Shown here piece by piece: positions 8,390-18,700 of a DNA stretch of 64,000 bases. The translations under genes and the position numbers were made by a program. The notes beneath the pieces were generated by a model. The model did no database searches and was not told the origin of the DNA. It saw nothing but the letters and a program-made list of their open reading frames with translations. This DNA is from Bacillus spongiae (GTDB taxonomy: Bacteria; Bacillota; Bacilli; Bacillales; Bacillaceae_K): positions 124,001-188,000 of the forward strand of contig NZ_JBBAXC010000004.1 in assembly GCF_037120725.1 (NCBI RefSeq), in the 5' to 3' direction. The first letter of the stretch is position 1, and each line of letters starts with the position of its first letter.

Positions 8390-9010
8390 TTATTCAACAG
8401 GTCCCACTTTCACTAAATGCTTTAAATCGGAAACAATAAGATCGTATTGGACTTCTTCAGCGTCTGCTGAAGTTTTCGTTCCAAAGTAACTTTTAACGAC
8501 CGTACCATTTTGATCAACGAGGTAAAACCTGACTGAGTGAGTAACTTGATCAGAATCCGGCTCATCAAAAACAATTGTACTAAAGGATTCCGCTGCCAAT
8601 TGAGAAATCCACTTTTGATCATATCCTGTTAGTAAAAACCAATTATCCTCATTAGCTTCATATTGAGCAATATATTCCTTTAGGACTTCAGGAGTATCCC
8701 TCTCTGGGTCCACACTAAACGACGCAATTTGGTAGTCGGTTACCCCTTCATCAGCTAACATCCGTTGGATTTTCGACATATTAAACGTCATTGGGGGACA
8801 AACTGTTTCACAATTAGTAAAGATAAAATCAACTAACGTCACTTTCCCTTTTAGATCAGCTAATTCAAAAGGTTCTCCATTTTGGTCCGTGACGGAAAAA
8901 TCATTTATCTTTTTTTCCATCTCTGGTTCAAAGTCTCTATTACTACATGCTGCTAATAGTACGAGAGCAGAAATCATGATCATGCTGCTCTTCTTGATTG
9001 CATTAAACAA
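8390..9010 (-). CDS. SCO1/SenC-like copper lipoprotein
   Basis: A 206-residue lipoprotein with a lipobox LLAAC near residue 22 and a thioredoxin-like fold. The copper motif TNCETVCPP (CxxxC) and the distant histidine in VTHSVRFYLVD are present, as in SCO1/SenC/PrrC proteins that deliver copper to cytochrome c oxidase CuA. B. subtilis YpmQ is the comparable protein. It acts on the outer face of the membrane. The start is TTG at 9010 with GGGGGT 8 bases upstream. It is followed by its own terminator. Confidence 0.9.
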   Translation of the reverse strand: MFNAIKKSSMIMISALVLLAACSNRDFEPEMEKKINDFSVTDQNGEPFELADLKGKVTLVDFIFTNCETVCPPMTFNMSKIQRMLADEGVTDYQIASFSVDPERDTPEVLKEYIAQYEANEDNWFLLTGYDQKWISQLAAESFSTIVFDEPDSDQVTHSVRFYLVDQNGTVVKSYFGTKTSADAEEVQYDLIVSDLKHLVKVGPVE

Positions 9011-9098
9011 TGTACATACCCCCTACTGTGTTACCATTCACTTTTGCATGGTCTATACTATCTCATCACAGACAAAAACTCAATGAACAAAGTGTGAA

Positions 9099-9899
9099 TT
9101 AAGTAGTGTGGAAATGATAGGCCCCTCTTGCTCCAACAAATGCACCCTTTTCTATAAAGATTGCTTCATAATGAAGCATCTTTTCAAACCGTGATAAAAC
9201 TTCCTTTAGTAGCTTATTTTGCTGAAGTGTACTTCCAACAAAAACGATACTTTGTAATTGATGCTGCTTCGCCGCCTCAAAAGCTAAACTGATAATCAAC
9301 TCACCAATCATATTGATAAGTGCTGCGGCTAAATCCTCTTTCTTCATATCGAGGTGATGCGCTTTTTCAAAATAGCTTGCCGTTAAATCTCCAGGAATCG
9401 GTGGTACGGTATCATCGTATAGGTCTTGCACGACTAAATCAACTTGTTGTCGCTTTCCCTTAGCTGCTAGGTCCATTATTTCTTGGAAGGATTGCGCATT
9501 TGTAAGGAGCTTTCCTAACCCTAATAAGCTTCCTCCACCAAGAGCAGTCCCTGCCACACGTTCTTCGTTTTTTGGATCGACCAAATATATAGATGTGCCT
9601 GTGCCAATGCTAACAAGAATAAAACGGTCTAGCTTTCTTCCTTCCTCCCTTAATAACACGCGCGTCCCCTCTGCCATGGCAGTAAATTCTGGGACACTCA
9701 ATACATTGTCTAACCTATTCATTAATTTTGTTGCTTTCCCACCTGTCACATGAAACTTTGCTTCCCCTGCTGTAAATTGCAGCCATGGCAGCCATTTTTC
9801 AATTTGATTCATCAAAAACCATTTATACTGAAAGCGTCCCTTTTCTATATACGTAATTTTTGCTAGTGTTCCCCCTGCATCAATCCCGATTGTTCTCAT
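9099..9899 (-). CDS. coaW: Type II pantothenate kinase
   Basis: A 266-residue kinase of the type II PanK family (staphylococcal CoaW type) that phosphorylates pantothenate, the first step of coenzyme A synthesis. The N-terminal phosphate loop IGIDAGGTLAKITY and the conserved ALGGGSLLGLGKLLT segment (~residues 130-145) are typical of the actin-like ATPase fold. Length matches the family. Its ATG directly follows the stop of the upstream membrane-protein gene, so they are cotranscribed. Family membership is firm; the gene symbol is by analogy. Confidence 0.88.
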   Translation of the reverse strand: MRTIGIDAGGTLAKITYIEKGRFQYKWFLMNQIEKWLPWLQFTAGEAKFHVTGGKATKLMNRLDNVLSVPEFTAMAEGTRVLLREEGRKLDRFILVSIGTGTSIYLVDPKNEERVAGTALGGGSLLGLGKLLTNAQSFQEIMDLAAKGKRQQVDLVVQDLYDDTVPPIPGDLTASYFEKAHHLDMKKEDLAAALINMIGELIISLAFEAAKQHQLQSIVFVGSTLQQNKLLKEVLSRFEKMLHYEAIFIEKGAFVGARGAYHFHTT

Positions 9900-10190
9900 C
9901 TATTCGTTTTCTTTCGTTTTCTTTTCAAATAAATATCGTAAAATAGACCCATTCAAAAATAACAACACAAGAAAAGCTATTAAATAAAATAAGATTCGTA
10001 CTAATGCTTGAGCTGTATCCTCTACTGTAAAGAACGACCATAACGAACCGACCAGAAAGATGATAAAGCTTATAAAAGTACCTTCTCTATGTGGTTTTTT
10101 ATACGAATTAAAATCTAATAATCGATACCAGCTCCAGCCAAAAGAAACGATTCCAGCTACGGGAATTAAACTAATATACAACCATGTCAT
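9900..10190 (-). CDS. Small three-helix membrane protein
   Basis: I take the start at ATG 10190, with GGAGGAG 9 bases upstream, giving 96 residues (MTWLYISLIPVAG...). An upstream in-frame start would add residues of poor quality. Predicted membrane helices are at about 3-22, 38-57 and 64-85, with a charged tail (EKKTKENE). It immediately precedes the pantothenate kinase gene. I do not recognise the family. Confidence 0.65.
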   Translation of the reverse strand: MTWLYISLIPVAGIVSFGWSWYRLLDFNSYKKPHREGTFISFIIFLVGSLWSFFTVEDTAQALVRILFYLIAFLVLLFLNGSILRYLFEKKTKENE

Positions 10191-10511
10191 CGCCCGACTC
10201 TCCTCCCATTCACTTTCTCTTCTATCGTATTGGAAATTAATTATAAAAGAAAGATATAATCCCAAATATTATGTTTTTTATTCTAGAAATATAAATACAT
10301 AGGAGAAAAGGTGAAAGAAATACGATTAAAATGATGAAAAGGCTTATAGTACTTGCCTCGCAAATAACAACTTTTTCAATTCCACGCTTCAATTATTCAT
10401 CAATCGTGTTTTGCTCAAAAAGATGCTATCAAAAGAGTGCTCCCAGCTATGGATTCACTTCTCTTTTCAATGTTAGTTTTTTTACATGTTTTCTCTATAT
10501 CAATATATCTT

Positions 10512-11456
10512 TTACACTTTCGAATATTGATTGATTAGCTTAACTGCTTCTTCCTGAATAAATTGGATTAATTCAACTGGTTGCTCAATTATGATTTCAG
10601 CACCAAGACTAAGGAACTGCCTTCCTACATAGTGAATATCTGATTCTTTGATTCTTTCTTCAATTGCTCCAGTACCATCAGGATTCATTTCTATCCATTC
10701 TCCTAAAGGATGCGGATCTAATATTTTACAGCCAAGTTTCGTTAATTGAGCCTTTAAAGTCAATTCCTTTGTTGAAGAATCGGATTGTTTTAACCATTTT
10801 TCGACTGTCATATTAGTAGAAATAGGTTCAATAGACTGTTGACTAACTTTGAGAGAAACAATCCGATCAACGCGAAACGTCACCGTACTGTTACGCCTAT
10901 AACAAAATGAAAGAGCGTACCATAATCCATTAGACAAAAAAAGCCCGAAAGGAAAAATGGTCCGAGTTGAAAACCCAGAGCGCGATTCATATTCAATCTC
11001 CAAATGATTTCTTTCTAGTGACGCTTGCAATATATCTTTTAGATAATAGTTATTAACGCTTCTTCGAGGAAATTCAATTGCTAATCGAGATTTTAATTGT
11101 TCGACTTTTTGAAGCATTTCGACAGACATGGTCGCACGTATTTTAGTAAGCGTAGACAAATTTTCATATTTAAATGGTCCGTCATGCTGCTCTATTATTT
11201 CATACGATAAGAGCAGCCCGGTCGCTTCTTCAGTTGTTAAAGGTATAGGTGGCAATTCCTGTTTTCTTATAAGACTATATCCGCCATTCGGTCCAGACGA
11301 AGAAAATAGAGGAACCCCCATTTCACTTAATAAATGTAAGTCTCTAAGCATCGTTCTTCTTGATACAGAAAACTCATCTGCTAATTCTTGAACGGTAAAT
11401 CGGTGTTTTGTATTTAATGAAATTAATAATTCAAGTAACCTTCCACTTCTAGACAT
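10512..11456 (-). CDS. YafY-type regulator with WYL domain (second copy type)
   Basis: A winged-helix regulator with WYL domain. ATG 11456 is chosen because AGGAGAT lies just upstream; this gives 314 residues starting MSRSGRLLELL. The helix-turn-helix is VQELADEFSVSRRTMLRDLH and is followed by GPNGGYSL. The WYL-like core includes LWYALSFCYRR. It is divergent from the alpha/beta hydrolase at 11572, and a dyad lies between them. Same architecture as the regulator at 4891-5826, but not a recent duplicate. Confidence 0.85.
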   Translation of the reverse strand: MSRSGRLLELLISLNTKHRFTVQELADEFSVSRRTMLRDLHLLSEMGVPLFSSSGPNGGYSLIRKQELPPIPLTTEEATGLLLSYEIIEQHDGPFKYENLSTLTKIRATMSVEMLQKVEQLKSRLAIEFPRRSVNNYYLKDILQASLERNHLEIEYESRSGFSTRTIFPFGLFLSNGLWYALSFCYRRNSTVTFRVDRIVSLKVSQQSIEPISTNMTVEKWLKQSDSSTKELTLKAQLTKLGCKILDPHPLGEWIEMNPDGTGAIEERIKESDIHYVGRQFLSLGAEIIIEQPVELIQFIQEEAVKLINQYSKV

Positions 11457-11471
11457 AAAAATATCTCCTAT

Positions 11472-11541
11472 ATTAGTGACGTTATCTGTCACCAATATAC
11501 GATAAGATATAGTTGAAGTCACGAATTTTCAAAAATATTAA
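11472..11541 (+). promoter_or_regulatory. Divergent intergenic operator and hydrolase promoter
   Basis: An inverted repeat ATTAGTGAC-N7-GTCACCAAT (11472-11496, one mismatch) lies close to the WYL start codon. On the plus strand TTGAAG (11513-11518) and TATTAA (11536-11541) are 17 bases apart and suit the hydrolase gene. The dyad is a plausible site for the WYL regulator to control both directions. Confidence 0.5.
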
Positions 11542-11571
11542 CAGATAAGGTAATAATAGGAGGTTATTTTG

Positions 11572-12414
11572 ATGAAGGAACATATGATTGATTCAAATGG
11601 CGTTAAAATTAAGGTGTATGAATATAGCCAGACTGGCGAACCGTTGCTACTCCTCCACTATATGGGTGGGAGTTCTGCCATTTGGAGAAGCATTATTCCG
11701 AGCTTTATTGAAAAATACCGTGTAATCGCGATAGACCTACGAGGACATGGTAAATCCGATCAGCCTGCAACGGGATATCAACTTGATACCTTTGTTCAAG
11801 ATGTTCGGGTGGTGCTAGATGCTCTTGAAATTGAAAAAGTCAATATCGTTGGAAGCTCATTAGGTTGTTATATTGGTACTAGGTTTGCATCTATGTACCC
11901 TGAAAGGGCTCTTTCTTTAGTGAATTCCGAGGGAGCATTAGTTGATAAATCAGAAAGGGCCAATCTAGAACCAAAAGAAGAGTATTTAAATAAATACTTT
12001 TCTGCTCCTGAACAGGAATTTGAGTCAAGGGAAACGCTGATACAGCATATGAAGGAAAACTGGCTTCCTTGGAATAAAGAACGTGAAATGGTGATGAAAG
12101 ATTTTGAGCCTCGAAAACTAAAGAATGGGAGGGTAACTTTTATATCTAAGAGAGATACGCTTCGACAAATTGCTGAAGATCTTTATGATAAAAAAATAGA
12201 ACATTTGTATGAAAATATTCATTGTAGCGTGTTATTTCTACCAGCAGAAAAAGAAGGTGAGCTTAACGAGAAGTTAGCGTTTATAAAGAATGTTGAGCGT
12301 AAACTAAATAATAGTAAAACGGTTGTTATTCCTGAAACATCACATGCTATGATGTTCGACCACTCAAAGGAACTTATTAATGAAATCAAAAACTTTTTCG
12401 ACTATACCGTTTAA
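11572..12414 (+). CDS. Alpha/beta hydrolase
   Basis: A 280-residue alpha/beta hydrolase starting at ATG 11572, with GGAGG 8 bases upstream. The core shows DLRGHGKSDQP, the nucleophile elbow VGSSLGCYIG (Ser), and a C-terminal histidine in TSHAMMFDH. The usual HG oxyanion motif is replaced by HYMGGSS. Predicted cytoplasmic esterase or C-C hydrolase; substrate unknown. It is divergent from the WYL regulator and followed by a strong terminator, so it is monocistronic. Confidence 0.85.
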   Translation: MKEHMIDSNGVKIKVYEYSQTGEPLLLLHYMGGSSAIWRSIIPSFIEKYRVIAIDLRGHGKSDQPATGYQLDTFVQDVRVVLDALEIEKVNIVGSSLGCYIGTRFASMYPERALSLVNSEGALVDKSERANLEPKEEYLNKYFSAPEQEFESRETLIQHMKENWLPWNKEREMVMKDFEPRKLKNGRVTFISKRDTLRQIAEDLYDKKIEHLYENIHCSVLFLPAEKEGELNEKLAFIKNVERKLNNSKTVVIPETSHAMMFDHSKELINEIKNFFDYTV

Positions 12415-12498
12415 ACAGTTGGATAAATGCTATTTGGTACATAGATAAAAAGACTTACTACTCTATGATGAATTTCTTATAATCATTTCAAGGCAGTT

Positions 12499-12540
12499 AA
12501 AGCTATCTTAATTTATATACAAAGATAGCTTTTTTGTTTT
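12499..12540 (+). terminator. Terminator after the alpha/beta hydrolase
   Basis: AAAGCTATCTT pairs with AAGATAGCTTT around a 12-base loop, followed by TTTTGTTTTT. It is about 85 bases after the hydrolase stop. Confidence 0.75.
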
Positions 12541-12663
12541 TCAATCAGTATACGACTTCCAAATATTATTACATTAAATAGCCTACATGAAATCTAATTC
12601 TTCCTTCTATGTTTTCATAGAAAAATCTCCCACATACTATGTAAGGAGATTAGCTTAAGGTTA

Positions 12664-12810
12664 ATGGTAATTTGCATGGGGAGATACTTTTCTTTCCCTT
12701 ATATCCCAATGGAAATGGTGAAGTTTAATCATTCAATTGGCCATGAATTAGCGCTAATAGAAGATTCTTTATTTGATCAGCAGGAGCATTTAGTAACTTC
12801 ATTGAATTAA
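12664..12810 (+). CDS. Small ORF, 48 aa, doubtful
   Basis: A 48-codon frame (MVICMGRYFSFPYIPMEMVK...) with ordinary codon composition that ends 12 bases inside the tail of the convergent esterase gene. No clear ribosome-binding site. Possibly a remnant of a longer gene. The rest of 12541-12663 shows nothing else. Confidence 0.2.
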   Translation: MVICMGRYFSFPYIPMEMVKFNHSIGHELALIEDSLFDQQEHLVTSLN

Positions 12811-13800
12811 CCATGAGTTTGCAAGTGTTAAAGCACCTTTTGCAGCATCCGTTTCTGCTAACGCGTTTAACATAACAAAATCATGAATAATTCCCTGAAA
12901 ACGAACAGCTGTTACGTCAACTCCTGCTTCTCTTAGCTTATTTGCATAAGCCTCACCTTCATCACGTAGTACATCTGCTTCAGCAGTAATGATTAAAGCT
13001 TCTGGAAGTCCTGTTAATTGTTCCGTATTGGCGCGCAATGGAGAAGCCGTAATTTCATTCCGTTCTTCATCATTTGTTGTATATTGATCCCAAAACCATT
13101 GCATTCCATCTCGACGTAAAAAGTATCCTTCTTTGAATTGCTCGTAAGAACCAGTGTTAAATGATGCATCCGTTACAGGATAGAATAGAAGTTGCTTATA
13201 AATTTTCGGTCCTTTACGTTCCTTTACCATAAGAGTAATCGCTGCAGACATGTTACCACCAACACTATCCCCTGCAACTGAAATTTTATTAGGATTCATC
13301 CCATAGTCTTGTCCATTTTTTGAAACCCATTCTAAAACGGCATATACTTCTTCAATTGCAATAGGGTATTTCGCTTCAGGGGATAGACTATAATTTGTAA
13401 ATACTACAGCAGACTGTGAACCAACAGCTAATTCCCTTATTAAATGATCATGTGTATGTGAATTTCCAAAGACCCAGCCAGCGCCGTGTGTATATAGAAT
13501 GATAGGAAGGTTAGGTGGTGCATCCTTTGGTTTTAAAATTCGAACGGATACTTTCCCTGTTGGTCCACCATCAATCATCATCTCTTCAATATCTACTGGC
13601 TTTTTCTCAATAGGTGAAGATTGTACCTCATCAACTGCTTTTCGACCTTCCTCTGGCTCAAGCTCAAATAAAAAAGGTGGATTCTTTGTCGACTCAACAA
13701 ACTCCTGTGCTTCAGGTTCAAGTACAACCTTTTTATAATTCTGTCCCTTTTCTAGTCTACTCGGTGTATTTGTGTTTTGTTGAGAGTCATTTGTAGCCAT
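12799..13800 (-). CDS. HSL-family esterase/lipase (alpha/beta hydrolase)
   Basis: A 333-residue esterase of the hormone-sensitive-lipase (family IV) group. It has the oxyanion motif HGAGWVFG (family consensus HGGG), the nucleophile in GDSVGGNMS, the acid in EADVLRDEG and the histidine in IHDFVML. About 75 polar residues precede the catalytic domain with no signal peptide, so it is probably cytoplasmic. The product is expected to hydrolyse short-chain esters. It is a single gene. Confidence 0.87.
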   Translation of the reverse strand: MATNDSQQNTNTPSRLEKGQNYKKVVLEPEAQEFVESTKNPPFLFELEPEEGRKAVDEVQSSPIEKKPVDIEEMMIDGGPTGKVSVRILKPKDAPPNLPIILYTHGAGWVFGNSHTHDHLIRELAVGSQSAVVFTNYSLSPEAKYPIAIEEVYAVLEWVSKNGQDYGMNPNKISVAGDSVGGNMSAAITLMVKERKGPKIYKQLLFYPVTDASFNTGSYEQFKEGYFLRRDGMQWFWDQYTTNDEERNEITASPLRANTEQLTGLPEALIITAEADVLRDEGEAYANKLREAGVDVTAVRFQGIIHDFVMLNALAETDAAKGALTLANSWLIQ

Positions 13801-13929
13801 TATTTGTCCTCCTGCATTTTACTATTTGCTACTAAAGTATGCTTAGAATAAAGGAAGATTATACACTTCACCATTAAAGATGAACAATAGAATTATTTAT
13901 TGAAGCTCTCATGATATCAGAAGATAAAA

Positions 13930-14074
13930 TCAGTCTTCAAACAAAAACAATTCTTCTACAGATACCATTAAATTCTTAGCAATGTCTATGGCTAATTTTA
14001 AAGATGGATTATATTTTCCGTTTTCAATATTTCCAATTGTTTCTCTCCAAACCCCTACTGCTAGCTATTGCATA
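13930..14074 (-). pseudogene. Broken XRE-type regulator (helix-turn-helix remnant)
   Basis: On the minus strand the frame reads [20 protein letters not shown] and continues through [20 protein letters not shown] to a TGA at 13930-13932. This is the C-terminal part of the helix-turn-helix of short XRE regulators of about 65-70 residues. A TAG at 14066-14068 interrupts the frame just before it, and no proper N-terminus is present. It is therefore a decayed gene. Confidence 0.6.
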
Positions 14075-14112
14075 CATCCCCCATCCTAAAGGATTTCTCC
14101 ATAGTGTAGCCA

Positions 14113-14280
14113 TTAAATTTCCTTTGGAAAAGTATTTAACGGTATCTCTTTCGTTAGCTAGGTAAAGAATAATTCCTCTCTATCACCATACTTCTAAACT
14201 TCAACGTTAAAAACAAACACTTTCCATTCTTCTATTGTTGAGGAACTGAAACCAAACTCATTCTTATCATTCATCATCAT
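14113..14280 (-). pseudogene. Decayed small gene with two in-frame stops
   Basis: A 56-codon frame from ATG 14280 to TAA 14113-14115 reads coding-like sequence (FGFSSSTIEEWKVFVFNVEV, then KYGDREELFFT, then LTKEIPLNTFPKEI) interrupted by two TAG stops. The intact parts keep one frame. I do not recognise the family. It lies directly upstream of the XRE remnant, so the two probably formed one decayed locus. Confidence 0.4.
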
Positions 14281-14414
14281 CGAGGCTATATCGTTCTCTA
14301 TACAAATTTTAGTAGGGATACTGATGGGGATATTAGTAACCTCTTACAACCATTTCTTATTCGTACTCATCACCACTATTGAGATGCCTACTTATCGTTA
14401 ATGATGAGCATTTA

Positions 14415-14948
14415 TTATTCAACCTCTACCACAATGCTTTCATACAAGTCATCGTCTATATATACGAGGACTTTCCATACTCCTTTTGATGGAAATCTTA
14501 AATGCGAGGGCATATTCACGATACCTGGTCCTAATTCAGCCCCTTTATGAAAGGTACCTGAAAATACATCAATAAGCTCTTTTTCTCCTTTTTTTATCGC
14601 TTTTACATCTACTGGTTTATCGTAAATAGTTTCATTTCCAAAATAAAACCAAAAATACTTTTGCGTTTTATTCGCTACCGTTGGTAATGGACCAGTAAAG
14701 CCTAGTGTGCTTTGATTCCCTACCACCTTATAACTTTCTTGACCATTTTCAAGCACAACCGAATGTTCAAAGATTGAAGACAGATCCCAGTTGTCTTCAA
14801 GAATCTCATCTTCAATCTCATTTGTGCTTACTTGTCTAACAGCCTCTTGCACTGTTGCTTCTTCTTCACTTTCCCCTTCATTATTCGTACAAGCAATTAA
14901 GGAACCTATGATGATTAGCATTAATAAAGCTAAAAATAATTTATTCAC
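14415..14948 (-). CDS. Lipoprotein, DUF4871-like
   Basis: A 177-residue lipoprotein starting at GTG 14948, downstream of a GGAGGGGG site. The signal peptide has the lipobox SLIAC at residues ~14-18, followed by an acidic linker. The rest (YKVVGNQSTLGF..., YFWFYFGNE, HLRFPSKGVWKVLVYI) resembles DUF4871-type Bacillus lipoproteins from memory. The product would be anchored to the outer membrane face. Function is unknown. Confidence 0.7.
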   Translation of the reverse strand: MNKLFLALLMLIIIGSLIACTNNEGESEEEATVQEAVRQVSTNEIEDEILEDNWDLSSIFEHSVVLENGQESYKVVGNQSTLGFTGPLPTVANKTQKYFWFYFGNETIYDKPVDVKAIKKGEKELIDVFSGTFHKGAELGPGIVNMPSHLRFPSKGVWKVLVYIDDDLYESIVVEVE

Positions 14949-15141
14949 ATCCCATACTCCCCCTCCTATATTAGATGATGTAGCACTAAATAGTTCTATT
15001 GCTACTGTTTCATCGGTTGGATACATCTCACATTAACATTTTATCCCATTTATGTAGTTCATTCTACGAGAAGTTCCCTTTATACCGTCTACTCAATTTT
15101 AAGTAATCCAAGATTGGCTCATTGTTTGAAAAGAGATTGAA

Positions 15142-15603
15142 TTATAAGTGCATTTTTAACCCTTCATGTGTTGGTTTAAAGCCCAACGCTTCATAAAAGT
15201 GTAAAGCATCCTTTCGTTCTTTATCTGTCGTGAGTTGAACGATGTGACAGCCACGTTCTTTTGCACGTTGAATGGCCAGACGTATTAGTTCACTTCCTAT
15301 TCCCTTCCCCCTTTCAGAAGATAAGGTTCTAACCCCTTCTATCGTAGCTCTCCAACTACCTTGATGTGTTAGGTAGGGTGTAAATGTAATTTGTTGAACG
15401 CCAATCACTTCGTTGTGACGGCATGCGACAACTAATTCATTATTAGGGTCCGACGTAATGGCTTGAAATGCGTTAATGTAACTTACTGGAAGTGGTTGTT
15501 CATACCGTTCTCTTTTACTTCCTAAAGAATCCATAGCAAGCATCTTAACAATTTTATCTAAATCTTGTTCAGTAGCCATTCTAAAGTTAATTTCTCTTTC
15601 CAT
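15142..15603 (-). CDS. GNAT family N-acetyltransferase
   Basis: A 153-residue GNAT acetyltransferase. The acetyl-CoA loop region is LSSERGKGIGSELIRLAI (family Q/RxxGxG/A), followed by HIVQLTTDKERKDALHFYEALGF, the usual strand and helix at the end of the fold. Cytoplasmic single gene. The acceptor substrate cannot be told. Confidence 0.85.
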   Translation of the reverse strand: MEREINFRMATEQDLDKIVKMLAMDSLGSKRERYEQPLPVSYINAFQAITSDPNNELVVACRHNEVIGVQQITFTPYLTHQGSWRATIEGVRTLSSERGKGIGSELIRLAIQRAKERGCHIVQLTTDKERKDALHFYEALGFKPTHEGLKMHL

Positions 15604-15684
15604 TTACTTTCCTCCTTCATCACCTTTATGGTTCTATGCTACCTCACAATAAACTATAAGTTAATAACAAAAAATTAATACATG

Positions 15685-15713
15685 GAAAAAGGCTGTCGAC
15701 AAAGTCGACAGCC
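15685..15713 (-). terminator. Terminator after sbcC
   Basis: A perfect GGCTGTCGAC / GTCGACAGCC hairpin with a 3-base loop (15691-15713) is followed on the minus strand by a run of T. It ends the sbcD-sbcC operon. The same stem occurs after lexA at 42334-42356. Confidence 0.85.
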
Positions 15714-15734
15714 TGACAGAAAGCTTTTATTTTT

Positions 15735-18700
15735 TTATCTTAAGACAAAATGCGTTGTACTCCCTGCTTGAGTCGATACAACTTCCAGTCGAGCATCAAT
15801 GCGCTCCTTTAATTCTGGAACGTGAGAAATCACTCCTACTAATCGACCACTACTTTGGATATCCATTAATGCTTCAACAGCATGATCTAATGATTCTGGA
15901 TCAAGTGTGCCAAACCCTTCATCAATAAAAATCGTCTCAAGTGAAACACCTCCAGCATGTTGTTGTACAACATCTGCTAGTCCTAATGCTAAGGCGAGAG
16001 ATGCTTTAAAGCTCTCTCCTCCAGAAAGCGTTTTGACATGCCTCTCTTGACCCGTGTATTGATCAAACACGAGAATCTCTAACCCACTTTGAACGTTTCC
16101 TCTTGCTCGATCCATTTTTCGTAATAGCTGATACCGGCCTGACGTCATTTTCGTTAAACGGCCATTAGCCACTTGAAGAATGTCATCTAGAAACGAAGCA
16201 AGTACATACCTTTCAAATGTTATTCGATGAGTATTTTGTCCTCTCGCTATTTCCGCTAAATGTCCAATTATTTTATATGTTTCTTCTAGCTCTTTGATGG
16301 TTTCATTAATCTCTAAAACAGCCTTCACAATCGATTCGTTATGCTGAATGGTTTGCTTCATGTTCATTACTTGTTCTTGAAGAACAGCCAATAACTCTTC
16401 GCATTCTTTCATTTGCTTTTCTGTTTCTTCGATTTTAGGCGGCAGTGCTTCACCGAGTGCACGATTTAAAACAGAAATTTGGTCTGTAACGGATCGCTTC
16501 TCTTCATGAAATTGGCGAATTTCCTTTTCTAAATATTCAATTTGTTCTTCTGACCTTTTGGCTAAAGTGTATGCTTTATAATTTTCAAATCCTTCTTTAG
16601 CTAAAATCGAAACAAATAAGTTCCTTTCTTCTTGTAATTCTGCCTCTTTCATCGCTACTTGATCGTTTGCATCCGCCATGCGCACTTTCAATACTTGTAA
16701 CGATTGGGTAGCATGTTGAAGCTTTTCTTTCGATAATTCAAACACCTCAACAAGTTCACGATAGGTTCTCTCTGCCACGTTAAGGACTTCCTTAAAATGT
16801 TCTTGAATCCTCAAATGCTCCGGTACTTGTTGCTCTAGATGTTGTAACGATGCTTTTTGTGAAAGGTAATTTGCATGTGCTTCTTCCCGCTCACGGTGCA
16901 ATTGCTCTTTAGCTAATTCTTCCTTTTCTTTTCTTGCTTTTACCTTTTGAAATTCGTGTGTTAACTGCTCTAGCGATTGTATTTGTTTGTGGATTTTATC
17001 CGTTGCTCGAATCAATCGATCTCGTTCAGATTGTTTTTGATAGATAAGCTCTTCTATTCCTTCTGAAGAAAAGGTTGATATGGTGTCCGAAATATCTTCT
17101 TCTAGCTCTACCATCCTCTCCTTAAGTGAAGCCTGCTTTGATTCTAGTGTAATCCTTTCTCTTTCTATATTTGCTAGTTCAACCTCTGCTTTTGAAACAG
17201 CCTCTTTTGCCGCATTCAATTCCCCTTCACTAGGGAGCTTCAATTTTTCAAGTGCTGGCTGTGGGTGATGTTCTGATCCACAAACAGGACAAGCATTATT
17301 TTCGACAAGCTGTTTAGCGAGTATACTTGCTTGAGCTTGCTTCCATTGCTCCTCTAAATAAGCAAAGGTTGCTATATGATCTGCTAACACCTTTTGTTGA
17401 TATTCTTGGCGATCAAGGATATTTGTTAAATTATTCGTTAAAGACCTTTTCTTCTCTATTAAATCTGAATACTGTCGCAAGCTCTTTAAAGAACCATCAT
17501 TTTTTTCAATTTGACGGTCTAATTGCACAGCTTGTAGCTTTATATCACTAAGCGTAGTCAGCTGTTCCTCCATCTTGACCATCTCTTGTATCAGTCCCTT
17601 TAAGCTATCTTCCTTTTGCTCACTTTTGGTCGTAAGTTCTTGGACGCGAAGTTGTAGCTTCTCCGTAGCTACCTTTTGAGATGAATAGGACTCCACAGCA
17701 TTTTGCAACGACATTAAATGATTTTTCTCGTTTAATGCTTTTTCACGAAGCGAATCCTTTTTCACTTCGGCTTGGTACATACTCTCTGCTTCTTGTTGCG
17801 CTTTTTCTCCTTGTTCAACATCCTGTTGCAGTTGTTTTACTTTCGAATTAATTTTGTCTAGCTCTTTTTTAAGCCGTAGGCATAGTTCATCCTGTTTTTG
17901 AAGCAGAGCAGCTTTTTGTGCGAGTTTTACCTCTTTTTCTTTATTCGTAAAGACTTCCGTCATTCCATTCAATTGCTCTAGGCGATGTTGTAAAGTGGCT
18001 CTTTGTTCAAATTGAGCAAGCCTATTTCTTTCTTCGAGCATTTTCTGTTGAAGCTCATCTCGATTTTTTTGGACATTTTTTCTTTCCACTTCTCTTTTAT
18101 CCAATTTTGTTTTCATCAATTGAATCTCTTCACTAAGTAAAGGTAGAATTAAGGAGACATTTACTTCATCTTCTGTTAGTGCATTCGATAATTCCTCTAG
18201 ATTAGATACATCCGCATTTTTCAACAGACGTGAACGCTCCGCGCTTGAATGCTCAACACTTTGCCTTAAATCAGTCGCTTGCTCTCTCAGCTTTTCTTGA
18301 ATTGCTTGATAAAATTCTGTATGGAAAAGTTTCTGAAGGATTTGCTCTTTATCTTTACTATCAGCGATTAATAGTTTACGAAATTCGCCTTGTGGTAGCA
18401 TTAAAATCTGGCGAAACTGATTTGCATCCAACTGGATAATTTCACTTATTTTTTCGTCTGTCTCTCGAATGGAAGCCGCAATTAACACTTTTTCGCCATC
18501 TTCATTATATTGATATAGCTCAGCAGTGGCATTTACTAGACGAAAGCCGTCTCCGCGTGTTTTCTTTCTTTCCTGCTGAGGTGACCTGCGAATTTCATAC
18601 GTTTTCCCTTTTAAACTAAAAACTAGGTGGACTTCTGTTAAAACATCGGCTTTCGCAAATTGACTACGCAACTCCAATCCGATGCGGTTATCTCCACTTG

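Noticed and set aside
10331-10534. 67-codon plus-strand frame before the WYL gene
   Set aside because: Overlaps the WYL gene end in antisense and shows no family features.
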